Part shown: in pieces, positions 11,601 to 21,409 of the stretch
Layout of the letters: every line of letters begins with the position of its first letter
Numbering within the stretch: the first letter of the stretch is position 1
Assembly: GCA_037951105.1 (NCBI GenBank)
Contig: JBAMJV010009340.1
Span: 1 to 64,000 of the forward strand
Reading direction: 5' to 3'
DNA from: Echinarachnius parma
Lineage: Eukaryota > Echinodermata > Echinoidea > Clypeasteroida > Echinarachniidae
DNA length: 64,000 nt
Made by a program: the position numbers and the translations under genes
The notes under the pieces: generated by a model
What the model was told of the DNA's origin: nothing
The model's input: the letters and a program-made list of their open reading frames with translations, nothing else
The model's database searches: none

Positions 11601-13709
11601 TATCATGTTAAAGCTTGGGAAAGTGCGTTTAAAATGATATATCATACACTCTGATCACCTCACGCTTCACCGAACGCGACCTAATTATCCAAAGTCATGA
11701 AAACACTACCCGTGTCTAAGTTTGCAGGAGGAGGGTGGGAGATCCCCTTCCCCCTTGATAAACATAAAAAATACTGACAACCAGCTGGTATTTTGTTTTG
11801 ATTCCCCAAAGGATATTCTTGAAATGTTCTTTTGAAAAAAAACGGTATACAGACGCATCCATTCATCATGGAACAAGACAACGGCAAACTTGGACGCGGG
11901 TAGTTTTTGCATGACTTTGGATAATAAGGTTGCGTTCGGTGAAGCGTAAAGCGATCAAAATATATGATAAATAATTTTAAAGGCAATTTCCCAAGCTTTA
12001 ACATGATACCAATACCAACATAATATATAAGTTTAGAATTGTGGATTTCCGATTTATAAGCTATCAAAGTCCGGTTTCGTCTTTTTTTTCTCACCCTGTA
12101 TAAGGCTTGGAAGTAAATTATGCTCGTTTCGACAATTTTAATAGGTCCATATCTCCTCACCACTTCATGTCCAGTGTCTTCCCACACAGAGGGACGAAGA
12201 CTCTGCTGGGCTTCTTCACAAGCAGTTTGTCACTGAAATCTCGCAGAAACCTGTGGTAAGAGTTACCTATATATGATTGTATAATTATGTTTATATATAC
12301 CATTTATATATACGACTCTCTTCCAGGCAGAGCCGTAGGTGCAGAGCCGCATATACGACTCTGTGTAGGTGCCCTGCAGATCTGAACAGGCTCCTATCAT
12401 ATCGGACATAATGATTTATTTCTACCATTCGAACATGAGAGCATCGTAGCTCTTCAGTTTGCATAGATAGCACAGTAGTTTAGCCAATAAAATGAACTTG
12501 TTTCACAAATACAAGTACAGTTTTTCCCCTCGAGCCCCCCTACTTTACATGTGATACTTGGACCAGATTCATGTCTCCTGGCCACTTCGTGAAGTGAAAA
12601 AGGCATGAACACAATTTAACATATGTTTTACCATTTAATTTTGTTTAATCGGTATGTTTTGCAAGAAAACACCATATTTTATCAAAATAGATGATGTCCC
12701 CTGAAGTTGGATATTTTACCTACATTTTGCTGGGAAAAAGTTAAGGTGTGCATTCTGCCAGGGATGAATTAAGGGGGGGGGGGGGGGGGGCTGGTGACAC
12801 GTGCCTGCCCCCCCCCCCCCCCCCCTCCCCACAAACACGCAATAATTCATGTTTGCGAGAAAATATTTCGAAGGAAATCAACAAAGTCGTGTAATTCAAA
12901 GTAAATAATCATCATATAGGGCACCTAAATGGTCATCGCATGTGCCCCTAACATTAAAAAAATGCGAGGCCCCCTGGGAAGTTTCACTGAACACTAGGCA
13001 TCTATTTTAGCATCTTCTCAATCAGAAAGATGCTAAAATCGATTTTAGTGTTTAGTGAAACACCCCCTTGTAAACGCTACACCACTGAATGTAGTTGCTC
13101 GATTATCATTGCCGATTCAAAATAAGCGCCCATCCGCCAGCCCACGTCTCTTTAAACCTTATCAATTATATACATATGAACGTCAGAAATGTATTTCTAC
13201 AGTACCTGTCTATAATGTCCGCCTGTCTAAAACACAGACACTTTAGGACTATCATCTAGGCTGGGAAACGTGGATAGTAATCCACATTCCCTGAAACTGT
13301 CGGTAAAGACCACCTGTATAGAGTGGTGAAGTGTGACTTCATCAAAAAATCTATATCTAGAATTTTCAAATTTTGAACCTAATTTTCCGAAAGAGCATCA
13401 AAAATAATGTCCAAATGTCGAAAATCAATTGAATATGTTAATTATTGGCTGAGATATGCCCATCCGAATGAACTTTACTTCAATGGGCAATCAGTGTTGT
13501 ATAGTTCTCTGGTTCATAAAGTTATGAACCAGAGCACTATAACACTCATTTCCTATTGGACAAAAAATCATTCGGATGGGCATATATATTATCTCATCCA
13601 ATACTTATTTATTTCTGACTACATTTTACTATACTCACTCGTGTACATGGTCTTGGTGAAAGCAAATCTCATTCTTCGCCCACTTCTCCTCCCAGAAGCT
13701 TAGAGGCAT
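2552..13709 (-). CDS. TPMT-like: Thiopurine S-methyltransferase-like gene, 8 coding exons, complete CDS
   Basis: Predicted cytosolic SAM-dependent methyltransferase of the TPMT family, which S-methylates aromatic and heterocyclic thiols. Coding exons in transcript order: 13709-13639, 12250-12161, 10099-9967, 8109-8057, 6723-6649, 5549-5458, 4247-4203, 2676-2552. They total 684 nt, 227 residues plus TAA. All introns are GT-AG and all phases join. Motifs seen: N-terminal FWEEKW and FHQ; SAM motif VFVPLCGKTLDMKW (residues 41-54); GHEVVGVD (59-66), the end of strand 2 with its acidic residue; WDCASIVAIDP (126-136); SLLNPGGRILLES near 150; C-terminal YGLTW near 209. Human TPMT is 245 residues. The ATG has an in-frame TAA two codons upstream. 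The usual WDR is WDC here, and an Arg expected just before the last strand appears missing. Family assignment is firm; substrate is inference. Confidence 0.93.
2849..3360. mobile_element. TTAAAGGGATCTAGTAA-ended element (family C)
   Basis: Starts TTAAAGGGATCTAGTAA at 2849 and ends in ATGTTACTAGATCCCT near 3360. Internal blocks (ttgacatgtgcacaaa, cattgcactgactttgtac) recur at 6060-6300, 27959-28354 and 35594-37090. Non-coding miniature element. Confidence 0.7.
4203..4247 (-). CDS. TPMT-like: TPMT-like exon 7 (45-nt microexon)
   Basis: Acceptor tcgccacag, donor TTTG|gtaagt. It encodes MSNCFPTELLKELF, equivalent to the VxxxEVxxLFG helix of the family. Phases match exons 6 and 8. Confidence 0.88.
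4452..5267. mobile_element. Palindromic element dense in TACGTTA/ACTACG words
   Basis: Inverted ends of about 33 bp: AAGGGCGGTCACATTTACGT... at 4452-4484 and its complement at 5235-5267, differing by one C. Both halves are filled with dispersed short words (ACTACG, TACGTT, GTACGG) in both orientations; the centre (about 4760-4930) lacks them. It lies in the intron between TPMT-like exons 7 and 6. No ORF. The word arrays look like clustered binding sites, but their function is inference. Confidence 0.75.
5458..5549 (-). CDS. TPMT-like: TPMT-like exon 6
   Basis: Acceptor tgtttatag, donor GACG|gtaatt, 92 nt. It encodes YRDVILSLLNPGGRILLES and then FIYDVEERDTD, the methyltransferase strand-5 region that in TPMT reads Y...M..LL......L.YD. 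Confidence 0.92.
6060..6300. mobile_element. Fragment of family C element
   Basis: Shares aacacattgcactgactttgt and the terminal 'gaggattttgacaatgt.actagatc' block with the other family C copies, but lacks the left end. Confidence 0.55.
6444..6590. mobile_element. hAT-type MITE, 147 bp, perfect 8-bp target duplication
   Basis: Ends are CAGTGCTGTAGTCGAGTC and its exact inverse, flanked by identical 8-bp GTACTTAC at 6436-6443 and 6591-6598. The interior carries repeated GAGTCC/GGACTC words. An 8-bp duplication with CAGTG ends is the hallmark of hAT-superfamily elements. Too short to encode a transposase. Confidence 0.9.
6649..6723 (-). CDS. TPMT-like: TPMT-like exon 5 (WDC/WDR motif)
   Basis: Acceptor attacttcag, donor CCGAA|gtgagt, 75 nt. 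It encodes DIGGCFDAVWDCASIVAIDP, aligning to the family's F D x I W D R G A L V A I N P. The Arg of WDR is Cys128 here. Confidence 0.93.
7450..7615. repeat. Imperfect tandem repeat, about 25 bp, consensus TTGCCCGAATATGAC
   Basis: Repeated variants of ttgcccgaatatgacatga (ttacccgaatattgg, ttgcccgaatataac, ctgcccggaaatgac, ttacccaaatatgac, ttgcccgaatatgac). Related words on the left (7270-7350) suggest a longer decayed array. Confidence 0.65.
8057..8109 (-). CDS. TPMT-like: TPMT-like exon 4 (53-nt microexon)
   Basis: Acceptor tttcttcag, donor ACCAA|gtaagt. It encodes TPDGKINIYKCDIMQFT, matching the family segment in which a short loop precedes a buried strand ending in C.IF.L. Phase 0 in, phase 2 out, consistent with both neighbours. 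Confidence 0.88.
8258..8500. mobile_element. Left part of family B element (AGGGAGTGTCCGCC)
   Basis: Contains gggagtgtccgccttttaca, identical to the end of the complete family B element at 38174, followed by a block (acacaaacaaaatttcag...) shared with the 55636-56277 copy. Its right end is replaced by the GC-rich palindromic cluster that begins near 8500. Confidence 0.6.
8665..8889. mobile_element. GC-rich palindromic MITE, copy 1
   Basis: Inverted ends AAGCCCGGCGCAGACAGAGC and complement, about 225 bp, with subterminal TCGACCCGATCCGACTG words and a central palindrome around ttgaatcgg. No ORF of interest. Confidence 0.8.
8969..9193. mobile_element. GC-rich palindromic MITE, copy 2
   Basis: Same family as copy 1, but both ends read AAGCCCTCTGCAG. 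Head-to-tail with copy 3, separated by a single T. Confidence 0.78.
9195..9410. mobile_element. GC-rich palindromic MITE, copy 3
   Basis: Left end AAGCCCGGCGCAG, right end CTGCAGAGGGCTT. The two ends therefore belong to different subtypes. Confidence 0.75.
9412..9627. mobile_element. GC-rich palindromic MITE, copy 4
   Basis: Both ends are the CCCGGCGCAG subtype. Nearly identical internally to copy 3, pointing to recent local duplication. Confidence 0.78.
9967..10099 (-). CDS. TPMT-like: TPMT-like exon 3
   Basis: Acceptor gcatacag, donor CAA|gtaatg, 133 nt. It encodes MMDEGHEVVGVDGVTK, then FFKEHNLPYTEKDVPG, aligning to the family's GHxVVGVE...FF..NL.Y block. A poly-G/C run at about 10169-10192 sits upstream in the intron. 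Confidence 0.95.
10165..10260. repeat. Poly-G tract with adjoining dispersed repeat
   Basis: About 24 G followed by tgggtatatacacgaattat and a segment (tttgacggggttgtgcc...) also found beside the poly-G/C runs at 21418 and 45213. Confidence 0.65.
10380..11470. repeat. Diverged tandem repeat, unit about 180 bp
   Basis: Repeated blocks of the type 'gaaaatc.atgttt.ccat..attatag', 'tgag.c.atcat' and 'aatttgc.taat' recur about every 150-190 bp within an intron of the TPMT-like gene. Copies are strongly diverged; a short microsatellite (tatata) occurs inside. Confidence 0.5.
11575..12025. mobile_element. Palindromic element, arms about 150 bp
   Basis: Left arm (atgttaaagcttgggaaa, then cgcttcaccgaacgcgacct) is repeated inverted in the right arm (aggttgcgttcggtgaagcg, then tttcccaagctttaacat). 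Lies in the intron between TPMT-like exons 2 and 3, about 140 bp from exon 2. Confidence 0.65.
12161..12250 (-). CDS. TPMT-like: TPMT-like exon 2 (SAM-binding motif I)
   Basis: Acceptor ttaccacag, donor TG|gtgagg, 90 nt. It encodes the family's VFVPLCGKTLDMKW block, the most diagnostic segment of TPMT (PLCGK followed by W). The final Trp codon is split TG|G with the next exon. Confidence 0.95.
12773..12832. repeat. Poly-G / poly-C hairpin
   Basis: A run of about 17 G, then ctggtgacacgtgcctg, then about 19 C. The arms are complementary and could form a hairpin or a G-quadruplex. Confidence 0.8.
13435..13600. repeat. Near-perfect palindrome (MITE-like)
   Basis: Arms pair tatgcccatccgaatga with tcattcggatgggcata, and tagttctctggttcata with tatgaaccagagcacta, around a 4-base loop. 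It lies just inside intron 1 of the TPMT-like gene. Confidence 0.75.
13639..13709 (-). CDS. TPMT-like: TPMT-like exon 1 (start codon exon)
   Basis: The ATG is at 13709, with in-frame TAA ACC directly before it. It encodes 23 residues plus two bases (MPLSFWEEKWAKN at the start, then FHQDHVH). The FWEEKW and FHQ words match the N-terminal TPMT signature (W..KW...FHQ). Donor is GA|gtgagt. Confidence 0.9.
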
Positions 13710-14224
13710 GGTTTATACTATAATAATATAGAAGAGTTTTCAAAGTATAAAAGAGGAAATCAAAGCATTATGATAACTAAATAAATGCCTATGGTAATAA
13801 CTGCGAATGCAACCAGCAGATCATGGAAGGGGAGATTGTACGTTCTTTGTCTTGCATTTAATAGACTTTTTGTTAAACTTAAAGGTCTCACGTCTGAATG
13901 TCTGGAACGGCTGGTGAAATAATATTGCAGCACGGACATGAAGGAGGAGACTGCCGCTGCCCGTGCATGTGATTGTAAAGAACTGATGTTATCTGGTGGT
14001 GGAGGAAACATTCCATGATGTTCCCGACAACAAAGATAACATCTGTTATGTTATATGACTTTGTTAATGTAAACTATTTAGCCTCTGAGCTTGATTATAA
14101 ATTGTGTGTTTTCTAAGTGATGTGTTGACAAGTCATTGTAATGTCAACATCGTGTGCGATCGCTCAAACTTTGATACAAATTTACTTCCAGCATGGAACA
14201 TAACAGCTATAATCGATAGCACCG

Positions 14225-14490
14225 CTTTCATTTTTTTGCCATATTTGTGTGATTCATGTGAGTTTTTTTCTTCTACCAAACAAAATGTGGAAATTCATAT
14301 AAAAACACAACATACAGGAACCTATAAAACGTTCGCTTGTGAAATATGTGAGAAACTGTTCAACAAGAAAGCAATGATTTAAAGCGTCACAAACTAACAA
14401 CCCATGTTGTACCTGAAAGGCATTTTTCCAGAAACAGATTACCAGAAGTGACAAGTTCAAGTATGATTGCAAAATCACTTAACCACATAT
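14225..14490 (+). pseudogene. C2H2 zinc-finger fragment with 2-nt frameshift
   Basis: First finger reads CDSC, 12 residues, H, 4 residues, H (14245-14312) followed by a TG-type linker. The second begins CEIC (14340) and continues in another frame as DLKRHKLTTH after two extra bases at about 14373; removing them gives exact C-x2-C-x12-H-x4-H spacing. The second frame continues to a stop near 14492. It lies upstream of the TPMT-like gene on the opposite strand. Either a decayed zinc-finger gene or retrocopy, or an assembly error. Confidence 0.6.
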
Positions 14491-14599
14491 AAAATCTGAA
14501 AAAGCCCATAATAAACTAGTATGAAGTTGTAATAAAGGATACTAATACAAAGATTATACGGTAGAAAATATTATCTCAACTTTTAAATGTTACCTTTCT

Positions 14600-15147
14600 C
14601 GCATTTCGGTATATTTTGACATATTTGTTGACACACCTTATAGTGTTGTTTTAAATAAACATCATATTAGTAGATTCTTCATCCAATATCCTTTCTAATA
14701 ATGTATAACTTCACGCGTCTTGGATGTCAATAGATAAAGATACTTCGTCTTGGATTACATTTTTTCATGATCTCTTGTATTGTGTATACCCAAATGTTGT
14801 ACAATAAGATGATTGCACAAAATTACATTATCATATATCAAACATAGCAAATTGTGTACCACAAGAAAGGTGCAATAACGGTTAATCGAATTATGCATTT
14901 CAGTGATTTCACATTTCATTAGGTGGAAAAGATTTTTCTTCAGTGACAATTTTTGAATGGTACTTTTTTTTTCTCATTTTCGTCATATTTTAGCCCATTT
15001 TTTGACACACCCTATAGAGTTGTTCTAAAAACAGAAAATATGGAATTCTGGTACCATATCCTTTCCAAAAATGTATACCTTCATGGGTCTTGGATGTACA
15101 TTAATAACGATATTTTGACTTTAATAACATTTGTCATGATCTCTTGA
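14600..15147. repeat. Two diverged direct repeats of about 180 bp
   Basis: Blocks at about 14600-14775 and 14965-15147 share ttgacacaccctatag, tatcctttccaa, cttggatgt and tcatgatctcttg in the same order. No coding sequence seen. Confidence 0.6.
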
Positions 15148-15238
15148 AAAACCCTCAGTGTAACGCTTATTGGCCCAGTTCAAAACACAGGGCCTCTACC
15201 ACCCCTACAAAACAAGGGGTTATCTGCAATACTGTATA

Positions 15239-15981
15239 TACACTACTCACAAAAAGTAAGTACCCCCCTAGCATTTTTTCATATATCTCAAAAAGTATCT
15301 CAGTGATTTTGATCATTCAAACGGTAATGGATGCGCAATTTCCTTACGCACAATGTGAGTGGTAAATGGTTGCCATAGCGTTACGTTTTCATCATCAAAA
15401 AAATGAATTTTCTAAAACAAAGTGCAAAAAAAAAAGTTGCACTTTCAGTTTTATTTGGCATAGTGGGTACATTTTGTACACGAGTACGCTTTTGAAAACT
15501 GGTTCCACTGTGAACAATGCAGCAGTAGTACTGCATTACATAACAGATTAGTGAATTAGGCCAACTCCAATAAAGATGAAAACAGGACATGACTTCGGCC
15601 ATTCTAATCCCCAACAATTTCATATTGAAAGGCCTATTGTTTTAGAAAAATGCATTTTTGTGTCACTAAGAACAATGCAGCAGTAGTAGTGAATTACATA
15701 ATAGATTTGTGTGTCTGGTAATCTTCAATAAAGATGTTTACTCGTATACAAAATGTACCCACTATGCCAAATAAAACTGAAAGTGCAACTTTTTTTTGGC
15801 ACTTTGAGAAAATTCATTTTTTTTAATGATGAAAACGTAACGCTATGGCAACCATTTACCACTCACATTGTGCGTAAGAAAATTGCGCATCCATTACCGT
15901 TTGAATGATCAAAATCGGTGAAATACTTTTGAGATATATGAAAAAATGCTAGGGGGGTACTTACTTGTTGTGAGTAGTGTA
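15239..15981. mobile_element. Tc1/mariner-like palindromic element, about 245-bp inverted arms
   Basis: Ends TACACTACTCACAAAAAGTA and inverse, flanked by TA on both sides (15237-15238, 15982-15983). The arms match over about 245 bp each. The centre carries two direct repeats (gaacaatgcagcagtagta, 15512 and 15669). No transposase. Long inverted arms, a TA target and CACTACTCAC termini resemble non-autonomous Tc1/mariner elements. Confidence 0.8.
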
Positions 15982-16250
15982 TATGCTGAAGTAACCCCTT
16001 ACTCCAGACTTTGCCATCAAAGCTGCCCTTATTGTCGCTCTCAAACCCATACAAAAGTGGGAAGGCTCGTAGAGTACCATTCGATCTCAGGGGTTCACCC
16101 AAACTAAATTGTACTCAAACCATACAAAACTATGAAAAGGTTGGTTACGTTCCAGTGATCACATGATTGTGCAGCCGCACGCCGTCTACAGTTCATGCAA
16201 TATGAAACATTTGATGTAGTTCGGCCAGTTGTAGGCCTATATTATTATAC

Positions 16251-17614
16251 TATCACCATAATCTCAACAGTATAATAATGCATGATCGCCGCCGTGGCGA
16301 AGGGAAATGGTAAACAAAATTCGACTATAATCACTATACAGGGTGGCCCAGAAATAACGGAACGGGGTGCTTGCTATAATGAAGACACATGATGCCCGTC
16401 ATAGCAACTAGTAACGTTCAATGCGTGCGCCATTGTTAGTACCCTTTCTTCTCTATACACAGCTGATCGCACACTCACAATGGCGGGTCTTTAGTATTAG
16501 TCTGTGGGCCAGAGGGGCCTACCGGTGACCCCCCTATGATCCTCCGACTTGGGTGTAATTTTGTCCATTGATATGTCCAATGTTAGAAACAAAATGTTAA
16601 CAAGAAAAAAACTCATTTATACTATGTTTTTTTACTACTTTTTTGGAGGTATGTAAACATAGCACCTTTTCAGGTTTTGCTTCATTTCTTAGGGTGGGTG
16701 AACATTGAGATTGCATTAAATGCTCTTATTTGATAATGACTAAGTCTTTATCCACTAAACTTTGCTGATACCCATGTCCATATAAGCATACCGTACAGAC
16801 AAATTTTCGGTGTCATAGTTGATTGGCTTCATATAGTTATGACGTCATCAAATTTGCATATGAAAAATCACGGGAATTTCCGTGAACAAAACGGTTAAAA
16901 AACAATGTTCATTAATATAGTTTGTTTTTTTCTATCACCATAATCTCAACAGTATAATAATGCATGATCTCCGCCGTGGCGAAGGGAAATGGTAAACAAA
17001 ATTCGACTATAATCACTATACAGGGTGGCCCAGAAATAACGGAACGGGGTGCTTGCTATAATGAAGACACATGATGCCCGTCATAGCAACTAGTAACGTT
17101 CAATGCGTGCGCCATTGTTAGTACCCTTTCTTCTCTATACACAGCTGATCGCACACTCACAATGGCGGGTCTTTAGTATTAGTCTGTGGGCCAGAGGGGC
17201 CTACCGGTGACCCCCCTATGATCCTCCGACTTGGGTGTAATTTTGTCCATTGATATGTCCAATGTTAGAAACAAAATGTTAACAAGAAAAAAACTCATTT
17301 ATACTATGTTTTTTTACTACTTTTTTGGAGGTATGTAAACATAGCACCTTTTCAGGTTTTGCTTCATTTCTTAGGGTGGGTGAACATTGAGATTGCATTA
17401 AATGCTCTTATTTGATAATGACTAAGTCTTTATCCACTAAACTTTGCTGATACCCATGTCCATATAAGCATACCGTACAGACAAATTTTCGGTGTCATAG
17501 TTGATTGGCTTCATATAGTTATGACGTCATCAAATTTGCATATGAAAAATCACGGGAATTTCCGTGAACAAAACGGTTAAAAAACAATGTTCATTAATAT
17601 AGTTTGTTTTTTTC
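16251..17614. repeat. Tandem duplication of a 682-bp unit
   Basis: Copy 1 starts tatcaccataatctcaaca at 16251 and copy 2 the same at 16933. The copies appear almost identical; one difference noticed is gatcgccgcc versus gatctccgcc. The duplication includes the end of a larger repeat that continues to about 18160. Confidence 0.92.
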
Positions 17615-18160
17615 ACCGTGAAAATGATGGCAGTGAGCTTAAACTTATGGTGTCTACTAGAGAGAGTGTATTCAAATCAGAAACGTGATTATTCTTTAAA
17701 TATAATTTACAAAAGGGACATTTTTGATTACGTAATCAGCATGCGTCATATGCAATTTTGAGGCATATAATGGCCATGTTACTAGTGGGTACATATTGGT
17801 TCCTCTTTAGTTTCTTTATTTGAGGGTCAATCACTCTCATATTTGGCACATATGTAAAACTAGGGGGGCTCTTTAGTCTGCAATAAATAGAATTTCAAAA
17901 GGTCATCATATGAGGGCGCTATTTAATAAAAATTAGTTAAAAACATTAAAAATCCTATAAATTCCGACATTGATGATTTTTTTCTCTAACTGTCAGATTT
18001 GTTTATACAACTTTATATTTTGCTGGCATTATAATGCAAATTTACTTTTCCTAGAATGAACTAAAGACGTTTATGCTGTATCTCTTATTGTTGAGGGTCT
18101 AAATTAGGCCTAACTCCTTCTGATCCGAGTGCAATAGGGAATACAATGGCGCTACATAAA
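17185..18160 (+). mobile_element. About 1-kb dispersed repeat, left copy of an inverted pair
   Basis: Matches the reverse complement of about 22660-23625. Shared landmarks are ccagaggggcctaccggtga, gtgaacaaaacggtt, aatagcgccctcatatgatg (inverted) and taaattaggcctaactcctt. Coding potential is negligible. Confidence 0.8.
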
Positions 18161-18329
18161 AATCAATATAAAACTCAATATTTGTGCATACTTTGCAGGA
18201 CATGTATGTATAGTATTTTATTTTTTGTCTGGTCTAATTTAGACAACAACTGTCTGAACGTTACCTTTGAAAGTTAATAAGGAAAATACATTGCACTACA
18301 TAATAATGCGTTCACGTACCATTTTCAGC

Positions 18330-19040
18330 CCTGGTAATCTAGCACAGAGTGAGTTATTTCTGTCTGAATATATTTACGAATATCAAATAAAAGCATAACA
18401 AACAAAAATTGGTAAACCACATCTAGCCAGATAAAAAAAAAAAAATCTGTATTAATTGTTTGCTTGGACTACCCCATTTCTCAGAAAAGGGAAGAGTTTA
18501 ATACGATCTCATTTAAGCCTGTTGAACTTATTTATTTTAAACGCCTTTTCTTTTTAGTACCGATACACACACACCAAATACACAAATTATCCCTTGAACT
18601 CATTAGGAGACGCCTATGGCAGCGAAAATGAGCTGCCACGATCACTGTGGACATGTTGATCACAAACAGAAAGAAACCATGGTCAACCATCAACATTATC
18701 AATGACCCAATAAGGCAATGGACGTACTATAACATTACACCAAACAATGTTTGTTATCAGCTCTTGTTGAACACAAGAGCTGAAGGGTGACATATACTGT
18801 ACAGGTAATATCATCACAAAAATAAAAACAACAATCAACCGTCTACAAAATAAACATGGCAGTTGGCTTCAGTTCAGGCCAACTGAAATCTTATATCAAT
18901 TACCATGGACTTTAATTATTTGCCGTGCAATACATACTTTTGTACTTTTGTTTTATTTATCCAATGACGACATCCAAATATTATATCGCCTGAGGGGACA
19001 TTCCTTCATTCAGCTGTCATACTTTCTTAATTTGTATTAG
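18330..19040. other. No feature recognised
   Basis: AT-rich sequence between two repeats. No exon, inverted repeat or tandem repeat of note seen. Confidence 0.4.
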
Positions 19041-19124
19041 CTAACTAGTATCCGGGGGTAGGGGGGTTTGTGTATATTTGCCAAACGGGTATGAGCCGCT
19101 TCAAGACCCCCCTTTTTCACAGCC

Positions 19125-19335
19125 GGTCCGGCTGCTCCTAATAAGGGTCCTGTTTTATTAAAGGCCACTCCCTGCTCGTAAGATTCTCATTTTCATCAAA
19201 AAGGCTGGTTGCCACTCCTAAGGTTCTCATTTTTATTTTGTAAAGGCCGATCGCCGCTCCTATACGGGTCCCATTTGCATATTTTAAAAGGCCGATCGCC
19301 GCTCCTAATACAAGGCCGCTTTTAAGACCTCGGCC
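19125..19335. repeat. Tandem repeat of about 55-60 bp (GGCCGATCGCCGCTCCTA)
   Basis: Four degenerate units contain gccg.tcgccgctcctaa followed by ggttctcattt or similar. The preceding segment (19040-19120, tatccgggggtaggggggtt) resembles the poly-G-associated repeats at 21.4 and 45.0 kb. Confidence 0.6.
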
Positions 19336-19394
19336 TAAAAAAATGTCTTTCATCTTATAGCAATTTGTATAGCTTGTATCATTTATCATTTTGT

Positions 19395-21060
19395 ATTATC
19401 ACACAACCTCCTGCCAATGGCGGGCAAATCTGAGCGTTACGTTGTTAGTTTCTGCCAGATCTTCGATAGTACACATTCCATGTACCAGATCACAACTATA
19501 AGCAGGTGGTCATTGGTCTGAGGGGTTTGACCGCATTCGCACTCTGCTGCACCTTCGATGTATCCCCAGTTCAACATGTTGGAGTTGCATCTTCACCGCC
19601 TGACCGAAGCCTATTCAGGCTACGCCAAGTCATCCAGGGTTAGTTTAATCCTGCTGGCAGTGCATCTAATGTCTACATATGCAAACGCTTGTCCACTGGC
19701 CTCTCCTCCAGTCTCTCCTCCAGAGTTTCTTATATGAAAGGAAGCTTTTCTTTGACTTAAGGCGCCGAGGATGCAGTGGGTGGTCATTGAGGGGATGCAT
19801 TTCGTCCTCTATTTGTCTCAGTCGTTCATTCTGGCTAGCAACAGCTCTCCTTATTTTAGGGGGTGCGATGCCAGTGAGCAGATAGAAGTTATCAGTCCTA
19901 GTTGGTCTCATTCATCATGTGATGTAACGGCAGCTTAATTGTGTTAAGCACAGGATCAATCTTCTTTGCATGTGATGAGCGTTCCCACCCCGGACAGGTA
20001 AATTATGTAGTTAAGTTTCAAAGAGCTAGACCGGTAGCTCTGATTGTTTTGGATTGTTTTGGGGTTTTCTCCCAACTTGGATGTGCTCAGTTTGCCAAGA
20101 AAGGCATTCATGGAGCTGACCTTCCCCTTGAGCTTCGTGATGTAGGCATTGTACTTCAAACATAATGTTCCAGTCTAGTTCCATTCCAGTGATCTACAGC
20201 ATCCGTTTGATTAGCCTTCATGTGGTTCTCTTTGTAGTATGAGAATAATTGGTAGTATGAGAATAATTGGTAAGACCCTTGCACAAGGGGGCTTCTGCCT
20301 TAGGGAATTCATCACGTTGGGTGGTGATACAAAAGTCATCTGCATAGATGAAGCTCCTGGTGTCATTTAACATAGGCTGGTCGTTAACATAGATCTATGT
20401 TGAACAGATTAGGGGCCAGAACGCTTCCTTGCATTGGGAGAGGCCATTCTTCTGCTTATGGCAACGACTTTTCTTTCCAGACAGCACGACGAAGAAGGGT
20501 CTATTCTCAATCAGGGTCTTCATCATGTAGGTCAGGTGCATGTTGTTCACATTCAGAGTTTTTGTAGGAGCCTGTGGTGGTTGACATTATCAGAATCTGC
20601 CGAGAGGTCTACAAACACAGCTCCAGTTAAGACACCTTGCTGAAAACCATCTTATATATACATTATGTTGTGTAAGGTTGAGCAGTTGGCTTGTGCAAGA
20701 CTTCCCAGGCCGGAATCCTGCTTGCTCCTTCATCAGAGATGGTTCTACAACTGTACTTTATATGCGGGTCAGACTTATTCGCTCAAACAGCTTGAAGATG
20801 TTGCAATAAGTGAGACCGGTCTGTGACTCTTTTTTTGCAGATGGGTTTTTTTTCCTGGAGCTTGTATGAGAATGCTGTTCAGTATGGCACGGAATAGTAT
20901 TGAAGTAAAAGTTACTATGTTACGATGGATGCCGTTCAGCGACAGGGACATGCAGTCACCTCCCAACAGAGTGGCCCGCACATGCAATCTTGGTTCTGGT
21001 ATGATTTACATTTAGTTGGTGTCTGTTTAGGATTGTAGTGAGTGTGTCCTAATTATCATA
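19395..21060 (-). pseudogene. Decayed jockey-like LINE, reverse transcriptase ORF2
   Basis: Many stops and frameshifts, but ordered RT landmarks remain on the minus strand: HRPVSL near 20825; EQAGFRPGKSC near 20700-20730; VFVDLSADSDNVNH near 20590-20630 (motif A, with the usual A-[FY]-D now S-D); FIYADDF with YADD at 20346-20335; FLGKLSTSKLGENPKTIQ near 20060-20110; a C-terminal IAPPKIRR block near 19860; and a final CDLVHGMC segment near 19490. A small tandem duplication (ttggtagtatgagaataa, 20234-20265) lies between pieces. Non-functional. Confidence 0.85.
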
Positions 21061-21409
21061 GATCATTCGTTTGCTCATGAGCTCTTGACTTCAATCCAAA
21101 GGTCTTCAGCATAAATTAAAATCGGTTCAGCGGTTTGGTTAAGTAAAATCAATTGTAATCTCATTTAAGTTCAGGATGAACCAGTGGTTCACGGTTTCAT
21201 ACGCATGCGCATAGGCAGAAATTGGCTGAACCTCCCAAATTCTGAAGTCATGTCTTCTATGGACTGTGGCAAATTAATTACTGGGCTCGTGAATATCATG
21301 GATTAGGAGCCAGTCTGCCCAGGGTTTGTGGGTGCTCTTGTTGTGATTGCATGGTGCTGGTTTAGGATTAGGCGCTTGAATAGCTCAAAGATGTGGCACA
21401 GAAGGTAGA

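Noticed and set aside
11681..12187. 168-codon minus-strand frame
   Set aside because: It reads through TPMT-like exon 2's donor into the intron and across a palindromic element; only the first few codons overlap true coding sequence, in another frame.
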